This document shows positions 18,996-27,800 of a stretch of 64,000 nucleotides of DNA, piece after piece (the first letter of the stretch is position 1; each line of letters opens with the position of its first letter). The notes under the pieces were generated by a model. That model searched no databases. It saw only the letters and a program-made list of their open reading frames with translations, and had not been told where the DNA came from. The position numbers were made by a program, and so were the translations under genes. This stretch comes from Streptomyces malaysiensis subsp. samsunensis (GTDB lineage Bacteria > Actinomycetota > Actinomycetes > Streptomycetales > Streptomycetaceae): contig NZ_JANIIC010000014.1 in NCBI RefSeq assembly GCF_024519315.1, forward strand, positions 62,001 through 126,000, written 5' to 3'.

Positions 18996-21128
18996 CTAAG
19001 GCGCCCTGCTCACCGGTCTGCTCGTCTTGAGCAGTGCCCGGCACGCCTCGTGTCCCGTGGGCTTCCTGCGCTCCTCGGGGTTGCCGTGCTCGCCGGGCCC
19101 GGCCAGTGGCAGCACCGCGTGCACCACCGTGCCGGTCTCCGATCCGGTCACCGAGCAGGAGCCGCCGATCTCCTCGGCGCGTTCGGTGACCGAGGCGAGG
19201 CCGACACCGGGCACCGCGGTCTCGCGCAGTCCGCTCCCGTCGTCGGTGACCTTGACCTCGAGCGTGTCCGGGCCCGCGGTCAGCTCGACGCTCACCTGGC
19301 GGGCCCGGGCGTGTCGTACGGCGTTGGTCAGCGACTCCGCGGCGATCCGGTACGCGGCCGTCTCGACGCCGGGCGCCAGCGGGGGCAGCGCCGCGGGGCG
19401 GCTGGCCACGCCGACCCGCAGGCCGTCGACGCCCAGCCGGTGCGCCAGGTCCCGTACCGCACCGGCCAGTCCGCGCTCCGCCAGCGCGGCCGGGGCCAGG
19501 CCCGCGATGATGCGGCGCACCTCGACCAGGGCCTCGGCGAGCGTCTCGGCGGCCTCGCACAGCTGGGGGGTGGCGGGGTGACCGGGCGGGCAGGAGGTCT
19601 GTGCGATGTCCAGGCGCAGCCTTACGGCGGCCAGTTGGGGGCCGAGTCCGTCGTGGATCTCCCGGCGCAGCCGGCGGCGTTCCTGTTCACGGGCGAGCAC
19701 CAGGCGCTCGCGGGCGGCCTGGGCCTCCTCGGCCAGGCGCAGCGCGGCGAGCGCGGGGGCGGCCTGGTCGGCGAGGACGGAGAGCAGCCCGCTGTCGCGT
19801 TCGGCCGGGGTGCCGGAGCCGTCGCGGGAGACCTCCAGACGGCCGACGGTGCGGCCGTGGTGGCGCAGCAGGAACGTCTGGACCGGGCCGGTCAGCGGGG
19901 CCCCCGCGGAGGCCAGCCGCCGGGGCCCGGCGCGGGTGTCGACGCTGACGGCGGCGCCCGAGACGCCGAGGTCCTCCACGGCGCTGCGGCAGATCTGCTG
20001 CGGCACCTCGCCGGGGTGCGGGGCCTGCTGGAGGCGTACGGCGAGGGCGCTCACGGCCTCGTGCGGGCGGGCCCTGGGCTCGTAGAAGGCGCGCTCGACG
20101 CAGAGGGTGAGCCAGCGGGCGCTGGGCCGCAGCCCCCAGCCCAGCACCAGGGCGCATCCGGCGGTGATCGTGGTGGCCCCGCTCCGTACCGAGGGCAGTC
20201 CGGCCTGGACGGCGACGACCGTGCAGACCACCACGGCGGCCAGGGAGGTGAGGACGAAGGCGCGGGCGAGGCGGTGGCTGGTGGAGCGGTCCAGCCGCCA
20301 TATGCCGGTGCGGGCGACGCCGAGGCAGATCGCGGCGGCCCATACGGCGCTGCCGGCGGTGCGGGCCACGATGGTGGGCACGCCCTCGCCCCACTGGGAC
20401 AACAGGAGCGAGACGCAGGCGGGGTAGGCGGCGGCCAGCAGCGCCCAGTCGCGCCGCTCGGCGCCGCGCGAGAGGGCGGCGCGGCAGCACAGGGCGGCGG
20501 TCACGGCCGCGGCGACGCTGCGCAGCACCCAGGGTTCGGCCTCGGCGTAGGCGTCGAGGTGGTCGAAGGCCCACTGGCCGCCCGCGGTGGCGAACGCGGG
20601 GTTGGACACGGAGCCCACCCGGGGCTCGCTGATCAGCCAGAGCCCCGCGAACCCCAGCCAGTAGCCGGACGCGCCCAGGCTGATCACCCACCACTGCCAC
20701 CGCCTGCGCCCGCCCCGCGGGAAGAGCCACAGCGGCAGCAGCAGCACGGTCAGCGGGCGGCAGGCCATCTTGGCGGCGGCGAGCAGCAGGGACAGTACGG
20801 CGCCGGTGGTGCCCAGGTCGGCCAGGCCCAGCAGTCCGGCCGCGGCCGAGGGCAGCAGCCACAGGCCGCCCGCCACCAGCAGGACGCCGCCGTAGCGCCG
20901 GGCCGAGCGCTCGGCCAGCAGCAGCACTCCGACGCCGAGCACCGGGACGCCCACGGCGACCCTGGTGAGCACGGCGGCGCCCCGGGGGTGCGGGTAGGCG
21001 AGCGCGAGCCACTGGTCGTTGACCCGCAGCAGCCCGGCCACCCATACGGCCAGGACCACCACGATCAGTGCCGAGGCCCCGCCCGCGGCGCGCACGGCGC
21101 GGTCCCTCGGCAGTGCCGCATGGCGCAT
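18996..21128 (-). CDS. Membrane sensor histidine kinase (HisKA_3 type)
   Basis: A 710-residue kinase. The first half is strongly hydrophobic with eight or more membrane segments (from ALIVVVLAVWVAGLL near residue 20 to about 330), followed by a cytoplasmic GAF-like part (about 360-470), then the NarL-partner dimerisation helix EQERRRLRREIHDGLGPQLA with His492 as phospho-acceptor, and a GHKL ATPase domain with NAVRHARA (N box) and DDGSGL and GVGLASVTERAEEIGG (G boxes). The large membrane part suggests sensing of a lipid, envelope or membrane-soluble signal. The small secreted protein gene lies immediately upstream, stop and start being one base apart. Confidence 0.93.
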   Translation of the reverse strand: MRHAALPRDRAVRAAGGASALIVVVLAVWVAGLLRVNDQWLALAYPHPRGAAVLTRVAVGVPVLGVGVLLLAERSARRYGGVLLVAGGLWLLPSAAAGLLGLADLGTTGAVLSLLLAAAKMACRPLTVLLLPLWLFPRGGRRRWQWWVISLGASGYWLGFAGLWLISEPRVGSVSNPAFATAGGQWAFDHLDAYAEAEPWVLRSVAAAVTAALCCRAALSRGAERRDWALLAAAYPACVSLLLSQWGEGVPTIVARTAGSAVWAAAICLGVARTGIWRLDRSTSHRLARAFVLTSLAAVVVCTVVAVQAGLPSVRSGATTITAGCALVLGWGLRPSARWLTLCVERAFYEPRARPHEAVSALAVRLQQAPHPGEVPQQICRSAVEDLGVSGAAVSVDTRAGPRRLASAGAPLTGPVQTFLLRHHGRTVGRLEVSRDGSGTPAERDSGLLSVLADQAAPALAALRLAEEAQAARERLVLAREQERRRLRREIHDGLGPQLAAVRLRLDIAQTSCPPGHPATPQLCEAAETLAEALVEVRRIIAGLAPAALAERGLAGAVRDLAHRLGVDGLRVGVASRPAALPPLAPGVETAAYRIAAESLTNAVRHARARQVSVELTAGPDTLEVKVTDDGSGLRETAVPGVGLASVTERAEEIGGSCSVTGSETGTVVHAVLPLAGPGEHGNPEERRKPTGHEACRALLKTSRPVSRAP

Positions 21129-21129
21129 C

Positions 21130-21429
21130 TCAGCCGGTGTTCAGGGCGCGCGCCGCGCCGGAGCCGCCGCCTCTGACCCACAGCGTGACGTAGTTGTCGT
21201 TGCGGCCGGGGCGGCATTTGTACTCGTCCCACCTGTGCCGTTGGATGCCCGTCTTACCCGCGCGCTTGCAGGCGGCGGTGGTGTCGTAGTGCCCCGCCTC
21301 CCGCCAGGCCGTGTCCCCGGACACGGCGGCCGGGGAGGAGGCGGTGGCGGGGGAGGCGGCCGCGGTCCACATGACGGCCCCGGCGCTCAGGCCGAGTGCG
21401 ATCGCCGTGCGGATTCGGGTAGGGCGCAT
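21130..21429 (-). CDS. Small secreted protein of unknown function
   Basis: A 99-residue protein. AAGGAG precedes the ATG at 21429. Residues 1-31 form a Sec signal peptide (MRPTRIRTAIALGLSAGAV, then AAASPATA; cleavage after ATA or ASS region). The mature part of about 65 residues has exactly two cysteines (TAACKRAGKTG and EYKCRPGR), a likely disulphide, and ends with aromatic YVTLWVR. Small Streptomyces secreted proteins with the C-x(n)-G-W-x-x-Y-x-C pattern are common and uncharacterised. Its TGA is one base from the ATG of the histidine kinase, so it is co-expressed with the two-component system and may be its ligand, accessory or target; that is inference. Confidence 0.75.
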   Translation of the reverse strand: MRPTRIRTAIALGLSAGAVMWTAAASPATASSPAAVSGDTAWREAGHYDTTAACKRAGKTGIQRHRWDEYKCRPGRNDNYVTLWVRGGGSGAARALNTG

Positions 21430-21560
21430 GGTCGTTCTCCTTGTGTCTCGCCCGAGCACTACCCGCCACCGCGGCCGTGAAGTGCGTAGATGCCCCGGCC
21501 CACCCGAACCGGTGACCTCCTAGCACCCCCGTTTCCATCGGCGGCGCCAGGAGGGGGCGC

Positions 21561-21959
21561 TCACCCCACGAGCAGCAGTACGGCGACGGCGATCGACTCC
21601 GCCTCTCCGTAAGGCAGTCCGAATCGCATCAGGACGAGCATGATGGGCTGCGCCGCCCAGACCTCCAGCGTGTCCAGGAAGTTGGCGAGCCGGTGTGCGT
21701 AGCGGCGCACCATCGCGGTCTCGCGGGGGCTGAGCCGGCTGAGCAGCTTGGCCAGCAGCGCGCCTCCGTAGTGGAGGGCGACCACCAGCAGCCGCTGCCG
21801 GATGAGCCGTGCGGCTTCGGGGTCCGGGCCGGGGCCGGAGAAGAGCGCGGTCTTGGCGGATTCCAGGTCTCCGGGGTCACCGGCGGTGTGCCGGACCCGG
21901 TTGATGAGGTCGTCGATGTCTGCCGCGGTGATGAGCGATTCCCCCGTGCTGATCGTCAC
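21561..21959 (-). CDS. Hypothetical helical protein
   Basis: A 132-residue protein that I do not recognise. GTG at 21959 is preceded by an excellent AGGAGG, which fixes the start. The N-terminal part is acidic and soluble (AADIDDLINRVRHTAGDPGD), the second half is a series of amphipathic to hydrophobic helices (LLVVALHYGGALLAKLLSRL; AQPIMLVLMRFGLPYG; ESIAVAVLLLVG at the C-terminus). The overall pattern suggests a membrane-associated or pore-like small protein. It is separated by 131 bases from the secreted protein gene downstream and diverges from the LLM oxidoreductase gene. Confidence 0.6.
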   Translation of the reverse strand: MTISTGESLITAADIDDLINRVRHTAGDPGDLESAKTALFSGPGPDPEAARLIRQRLLVVALHYGGALLAKLLSRLSPRETAMVRRYAHRLANFLDTLEVWAAQPIMLVLMRFGLPYGEAESIAVAVLLLVG

Positions 21960-22075
21960 GCGCCCCTCCTGAGTTGGCGTATGCGGGCTGCGGCCCGGGT
22001 TGCGGGCCGGCCCTTACGATCGGCCGCCCCGAGTCCCAGGCGCATGAGTCATCCGTCCCGGCCGTGCCCATTGCG

Positions 22076-22093
22076 ATGGGCCGAACGGCCCAT
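22076..22093. promoter_or_regulatory. Palindrome upstream of the LLM oxidoreductase gene
   Basis: ATGGGCCGAACGGCCCAT is a perfect 7-bp inverted repeat around GAAC, 70 bases before the oxidoreductase ATG in the divergent 204-base gap. It may be an operator shared by both genes or a leader hairpin. Confidence 0.45.
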
Positions 22094-22163
22094 GACAGTG
22101 GCGATTTGACGGCCCGTCAGCTACGGTCCGGCTGCCGCATCCTCGACGAAGGAGGACATCCGC

Positions 22164-23150
22164 ATGCCCGTCACGGTCGTACGCCTCAACCTCGTCGATC
22201 CCGACGCGACCCCGCGCGGCCTGTCCGAGCGGTACCGCGCCGCCCTCGAGATGGCCGCCTTCGCCGATGAGCGGGGTCTGTCCACCCTCCAGACCGAGGA
22301 GCACCACGGGTCCCCCGACAACTGGCTGCCCGCCCCGCTGGCCTTCGCGGGCACGCTGCTGGGCGCCACCCGCCGGATCACCGTCACCGTATCGGCGCTG
22401 ATCGCGCCGCTGTACGACCCGCTGAGGCTCGCCGAGGACCTCGCCGTGCTGGACCTGGCCAGTGGCGGGCGGCTGATCACGGTGGCGGGGATCGGCTACC
22501 GGCCGGAGGAGTACGAGGCCCAGGGCAAGGAGTGGAAGCGGCGCGGCGCGCTTCAGGACGAGGCGCTGGAGACGCTGCTCGCGGCCTGGACGGGCGAGCC
22601 CTTCGAACACCGGGGTCGCACGGTCCGGATCACCCCGCGCCCGTACACCCGGCCGCATCCGCCGCTGCTGATCGGCGGCAGTTCCCAGGCGGCGGCCCGC
22701 CGCGCGGCCCGCCTGGGCCTGCCGTTCTTCCCCAGCGCCCATCTGCCGGAGCTGGAGGCGTACTACCACGCGCGGCTCGCGGAGTACGGCACCGAGGGCT
22801 GGTGTCTGATGCCCCCGGCGGCCACCCCGCTGCTGCATGTGTCCGAGGACCCGGACCGGACCTGGGCACGCCACGGCGGACATCTGCTGTACGAGGCTCG
22901 CAGGTACGCCTCCTGGCAGCAGGGCACGGTGCGCTCGGCGGTGCGCTCACGGGCCGAGGACGTGGCGGCGCTGCGCCAGGAGGGCGTCTATCGCATCGTC
23001 ACGCCCGAGGAGTGCGTGGCGCTGGCGGCGGAGGGCGGCGAGACGGCGAGCCTGGTGCTGCATCCGCTGTGCGGGGGGATGCCGGTCGAGGAGGGCTGGG
23101 AGTCCCTGCGGCTGTTCGCGGAACGAGTGCTGCCCCGCCTCAAGGACTGA
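22164..23150 (+). CDS. LLM-class (luciferase-like) flavin-dependent oxidoreductase
   Basis: A 328-residue TIM-barrel enzyme of the luciferase-like monooxygenase family that uses FMN or F420. Family blocks are FADERGLSTLQTEEHHGSPD (about 33-52), RLAEDLAVLDLASGGRL (about 92-108) and the nucleotide-binding segment PLLIGGSSQAAARRAARLG. Start at ATG 22164 with GAAGGAGG 9 bases upstream. CofC, an enzyme of F420 synthesis, is encoded in the same window, so F420 dependence is possible but not demonstrated. The gene is alone on the plus strand and its terminator overlaps its stop codon. Substrate unknown. Confidence 0.85.
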   Translation: MPVTVVRLNLVDPDATPRGLSERYRAALEMAAFADERGLSTLQTEEHHGSPDNWLPAPLAFAGTLLGATRRITVTVSALIAPLYDPLRLAEDLAVLDLASGGRLITVAGIGYRPEEYEAQGKEWKRRGALQDEALETLLAAWTGEPFEHRGRTVRITPRPYTRPHPPLLIGGSSQAAARRAARLGLPFFPSAHLPELEAYYHARLAEYGTEGWCLMPPAATPLLHVSEDPDRTWARHGGHLLYEARRYASWQQGTVRSAVRSRAEDVAALRQEGVYRIVTPEECVALAAEGGETASLVLHPLCGGMPVEEGWESLRLFAERVLPRLKD

Positions 23151-23159
23151 GGCGGGGCA
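23131..23159. terminator. Terminator hairpin overlapping the LLM gene stop
   Basis: TGCCCCGCCTCA (23131-23142) pairs perfectly with TGAGGCGGGGCA (23148-23159) around AGGAC. The right arm contains the TGA stop codon, so the last six codons of the gene form half of the terminator. It also serves the convergent glcP transcript. Confidence 0.85.
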
Positions 23160-23193
23160 GTTCTCCGGTACGAGGAGCGGGCGGCGGGGGGAT

Positions 23194-24612
23194 TTAGCCC
23201 ATCTCCTCCAACGCCTTGCCCTTGGTCTCCGGCACCCACTTGAGGATGAAGGGGATCGAGAGCACGGCGAAGGCCGTGTACATGATGTACGTACCCGACA
23301 GGTTCCAGTCCGAAAGGCTCGGGAAGCTGGCGGTGATGGCCCAGTTGGCGATCCACTGGGCGGAGGCGGCGACGCCGAGGGCGGCCGCGCGGATCTTGTT
23401 CGGGAACATCTCGCCGAGCAGGACCCAGACCACCACACCCCACGAGAGGGCGAAGAAGAGCACGAAGGCGTGGGCCGCGATCAGCGCCAGGACGCCCTCG
23501 GCGTGCGGCAGCTTGCCGTCCACCAGGTGCGCCGAGAAGGCCCAGGCGACCAGGGCGAGGGAGATGGCCATGCCCACGGAGCCGATGAGCGCGAGCGGCT
23601 TGCGGCCGATCCGGTCGACGAAGATCATCGCGATCACGGTGCCGAGGATGTTGATGATCGACGTGGTGAAGGAGTAGAAGAACGAGCCGCTCGGGTCCAC
23701 GCCCACGGACTGCCACAGCGTCGAGGAGTAGTAGAACGCCACGTTGATGCCGACGAGCTGCTGGAAGACCGAGAGCCCGATGCCGATCCAGACGATGGGC
23801 AGCAGACCGAACCGCCCGCCGAGGAGGTCCTTGAAGGTGGACTTCTCCTCACTGCGCATGGCCCGGTCGATCTCGGCGACCCGCACATCGAGGTCCACGG
23901 TCTTGCCCTCGACCTCCTCCAGGACCTCCTTGGCCTGCTCGGTCCGGCCGACGGAGATCAGGAAGCGGGGGGACTCGGGGATGGCGAAGGACAGCAGCCC
24001 GTAGAGGACGGCGGGGATGACCATGACGCCGAGCATCCACTGCCATGCCTCCAGGCCGGCGATCTGGCCGCGCTGCTCGCCGTCGGCGAGGTTGAGGATG
24101 CCCCAGTTGACGAGCTGGGAGATGGCGATGCCGACGACGATCGCGGCCTGCTGGAACGAGGCGAGCCGGCCGCGGTAGGCGGGCGGGGCGACCTCGGCGA
24201 TATAGGCTGGGCCGATCACCGAGGCCATGCCGATGCCGATGCCGCCGAGCACTCGCCAGATCGCCAGGTCCCACAGCGAGAAGGGCAGCGCCGAGCCGAC
24301 CGCGCTGATCGTGAAGAGGACGGCGGCGATCTGCATGACGCGGATCCGGCCGATCCGGTCGGCTATCCGGCCCGCGGTGGCGGCGCCGATGGCCGAGCCG
24401 ATCAGGGCGATGGCCACGACCTGGGCGAGGGCCGCGGAGCCGATGTCGTACTTGCCGCGGATGGCTTCGACCGCTCCGTTGATCACCGAGCTGTCGTAGC
24501 CGAAGAGAAAGCCGCCCATCGCGGCGGCTGCGGTGATGAAGATGACATGGCCGAGGTGGTCCGGCTGGGCCTTGCGGCCCTCGGCTCCCTCTGCCTGCAC
24601 GGTGGTGGACAA
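23194..24612 (-). CDS. glcP: Glucose permease, sugar porter MFS family
   Basis: Proton-coupled glucose uptake protein. The 472-residue sequence matches the length and landmarks of GlcP (SCO5578): twelve membrane segments, GGFLFGYDSSVINGAV in TM1, GRIADRIGRIRVM after TM2, PESPRFLISVGR before the central loop, QQLVGINVAFYYSSTLWQ in TM7 and VPETKGKALEEMG at the C-terminus. The start is TTG at 24612, supported by CAGGAG 6 bases before it. It lies downstream of smc with a 216-base promoter region holding repeated CTTCAAGT elements. In Streptomyces, glucose is taken up by GlcP and not by a PTS, and its import underlies glucose repression. Confidence 0.93.
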   Translation of the reverse strand: MSTTVQAEGAEGRKAQPDHLGHVIFITAAAAMGGFLFGYDSSVINGAVEAIRGKYDIGSAALAQVVAIALIGSAIGAATAGRIADRIGRIRVMQIAAVLFTISAVGSALPFSLWDLAIWRVLGGIGIGMASVIGPAYIAEVAPPAYRGRLASFQQAAIVVGIAISQLVNWGILNLADGEQRGQIAGLEAWQWMLGVMVIPAVLYGLLSFAIPESPRFLISVGRTEQAKEVLEEVEGKTVDLDVRVAEIDRAMRSEEKSTFKDLLGGRFGLLPIVWIGIGLSVFQQLVGINVAFYYSSTLWQSVGVDPSGSFFYSFTTSIINILGTVIAMIFVDRIGRKPLALIGSVGMAISLALVAWAFSAHLVDGKLPHAEGVLALIAAHAFVLFFALSWGVVVWVLLGEMFPNKIRAAALGVAASAQWIANWAITASFPSLSDWNLSGTYIMYTAFAVLSIPFILKWVPETKGKALEEMG

Positions 24613-24702
24613 CGTGAACTCCTGACGCCCGTCCGGCAGCGCTGCCGGACGTGGGGGGACGGCTGGCCCTTCCAGCGGAGGCAGCCGAGGCGTCGACCAC
24701 CA

Positions 24703-24825
24703 CTTGAAGGTAAAAGCAATGTTGCAGAGACTATTCCTTCAAGTTTCGAAGTCAATAGGGTGTGACGAAGAAGTCGTCCCAGCATGCCTGCACAAGCAGC
24801 AATGTCTTGACTTCAAGTATTGAAA
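24703..24825 (-). promoter_or_regulatory. glcP promoter with repeated CTTCAAGT operators
   Basis: The AT-rich gap before glcP holds three related elements: CTTCAAGTATTGAAA (24811-24825), CTTCAAGTTTCGAAG (24739-24753) and the inverse CACTTGAAGG (24703-24712). The last two form a 9-bp inverted repeat with a 24-base spacer. On the minus strand a candidate -35 TTGACT lies near 24758 and TAGTCT near 24735, so two of the elements flank or cover the promoter. This arrangement suggests a repressor or activator of glcP; a ROK-family regulator is plausible because Rok7B7 acts on glcP in S. coelicolor, but the match is not established. Confidence 0.6.
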
Positions 24826-24828
24826 CGG

Positions 24829-27800
24829 TCACCGCAAGCGCTGGCTGATGACCTTCGAGACGCCATCGCCCTGCATGGAGACGCCGTACAGCGCGTCCGC
24901 GACCTCCATCGTGCGCTTCTGGTGGGTGATCACGATCAGCTGGGAAGCCTCCTGGAGCTCCTGCATGATCCGGATCAGCCGCTGGAGGTTGGTGTCGTCG
25001 AGCGCCGCCTCGACCTCGTCCATCACATAGAACGGGCTCGGCCTGGCCTTGAAGATCGACACCAGCAGGGCCACGGCGGTCAGCGAACGCTCACCGCCCG
25101 AGAGCAGCGACAGCCGCTTGACCTTCTTGCCCGGCGGCCGGGCCTCCACATCCACGCCCGTGGTCAGCATGTTGTCGGGGTCGGTCAGCACCAGCCGCCC
25201 CTCCCCGCCCGGGAACAGCCGCGAGAACACACCCTCGAACTCGCGGGCGGTGTCCCGGTACGCCTCGGTGAAGACCTGCTCGACCCGCTCGTCGACCTCC
25301 TTGACCACCTGGAGGAGATCGGCCCGGGTCTTCTTGAGGTCCTCCAGCTGCTCGCTCAGGAACTGATGCCGCTCCTCCAGCGCCGCGAACTCCTCAAGCG
25401 CCAGCGGATTGACCTTGCCCAGCTGCTGATACGCGCGCTCCGCGGCCTTCAGCCGCTTCTCCTGCTGCGCCCTCACATAGCGCACCGGCTGGTTGCGCGG
25501 ATGCTCCGGGTCCTCCGGCAGCACCTCGCCCTCGGCGGGCGGGGACGGCGGAACCAGCTGGTCCGGGCCGTATTCGGCGATCAGCCCGGCCGGTTCGACG
25601 CCCAGCTCCTCCAGCGCCTTGGACTCCAACTGCTCGATCCGCATCCGCTTCTCCGCCCCCAGCACCTCGCCCCGGTGCACCGAGTCGGTCAGCTTGTCCA
25701 GCTCGCTCTTGAGGTCACGCCCATGGCCGCGGGCGGCGTCCAGCTCCCGCTCGCGGTCGGCCTTGGCACGCTCCGCGGCGTCCCGCTCCCGCTCGGCCCG
25801 CACCAGCGACACCTCGACATGCGCGAGCAGCTGACGGGCGCCTGAGGCCACCGCGGAGGCCACCTCGGCCTCATGGCGCAGCCGGGCGCGCCGCTCCTCG
25901 GCGCGCGCCCGGGCCTCACGCTCGGCGCGCGCACCCCGGTCGAGCGCGTCGGCCCGCCCCGCGAGCCCCTTGACGCGCTCCTCATGCGTACGGACCTGGA
26001 GCCGCGCCTCCATCTCGGTCTGCCGGGCGTTGGCGCCGTCGGCCGCCAGCCGGTCCCGTACGGAGGTGTCGGGCTCCTCCGCACCCCCTTCACCCGCGGC
26101 GGTTTCCTCCTCCGCCACCGCCAGCCGCTCCGCCAGCTCCTCGGCCTCCTCGGTGGCCCGCTCCAGCGCCTCCTCGGCCCTGGCGACGGCCGCGGCCGAC
26201 CGCTCGGCCTCCCCGGCGGCCCCGCGCGCCTGCCCGGCCAGCCGGCCCAGGGACTGCGCGACCCTCGACTTCTCCCGGTCCGCCGCGCTCCGGCGGCCCG
26301 CGAGCTCCTCGACCAGCGCCAGGCACTCGGCCCGCCGCTCCTTAGCCGCGCGCTGCGCCCCGGCCAGCTCCTCGCACCGTACGGCGAGCCGCTCGAGCTC
26401 AGCCGCCGCCTCGTCGACGGACGCCTGCACCTCCAGCAGCGTGGGCGCCCCGGCGGAGCCGCCCTGCGCGAAGTGCGCCCCGAGCAGATCTCCCTCGGCG
26501 GTCACGGCCGTCAACTCCGGCCGCCGCACGAGCAGTTCCTCGGCCTCCTCCAGGGTCCCGACCACCACCATGCCGCCGAGCAGCCGCCGTACGGCGGGCA
26601 GCAGCGCCGCGGGTCCATCCACCAAGTCCGCCACCCGCGGCGGCCCTTCGCGCCCCGGGTCCCGCTCCCCACCGTCCGGCGCGCTCCCCGCGGGGTGCGG
26701 CACCCGCGTGGAGACGGACGGCTCGGACGGCCCCCCGGCGGCGACGACCGTGGTACCGGGCTCCGGATCGAACTGGGGAACGACCGAGCCCGGCGCCGCC
26801 GGGGTGGTGACCGATCCCGGCGGGGCCGACCGACCCGGCTCGCCCGGCGCGCTCCCCTCGGCCCGCGCCCCCGGCACGGCGGCGGCGCCGTCCGGTGCGG
26901 GCTCGCCGGGAGCGGTGTGCGGTGCGGCGGGGCCGTCCGGCTCCGAGGCGGTGGCCGGGGACGCCGCTCGGTCGGCGTCAGCTGGGAACTCCGCACGACC
27001 GGCAGCGGCCGTGGTCAGGAGGAGCGCGGCGCGGCCGGCGTCGTCGGCGCGGAGGAGGCGGATGGCCTCGGCCGCCGCGCGGGGGCCGGTGACGGCGATC
27101 GCGTCCGCGGCGGCGCCCAGGGCCGCGGCGACGGGGACCTCGAAGCCCGGGGTGACGGTGAGGAGTTCGGCGGCGGGGCCCAGGAGTCCGCTGAGGCGGC
27201 CGGCGGCGGCCAGCAGGGCGCCCGTGCCGTCCTTACGGCGCAGACCGAGGGCGAGGGCGTCATGGCGGGCGGAGGTCGCGGCGCGCTCGCGCTCGGCGGC
27301 CGTCGCGGCCTCGCGGGCCGCGCTCAGCGCCGCCTCCGCCTCGGCCAGCTCACGCTTGGCGGCCTCGTGGCGCTCCGCCAATTCCGCGTCATCCGCGTCG
27401 AGTCCGTCGACCTCCGCCTTGAGCTGCTCGTACTCCTCCTGCGCTGCGGTCGCCCGGGTCTGCGCCTCATCGCGGGAGGCGGCCAGCCGCTCGATCTCGG
27501 CACGCGCCGAACCGGCCCGGCCGCGGGCCGCGTTCACCTGGCCCTGGAGCCGGGCGAGCCCTTCGCGGCGGTCGGCGATGGCGCGGGCCACGTCCTTGAG
27601 CCGGCGCTCCTCCTGGGCCAGGCTCCGCTCGAGCTCGGCCCGGTGCTCCACGGTGTCGTCCAGCGCGCGGCTCGCCGCCTCCAGGGCTGCCTCCAGCTCG
27701 GCCTCCTGCTCCCGGATGCGGGCCGCCTCGCGCTCCATGTCCTCCGGGTCGCGGCCGCGCCGCTCCTCCCCGGGGGCGGAGGTGGCGCTCTTGACCCGGG

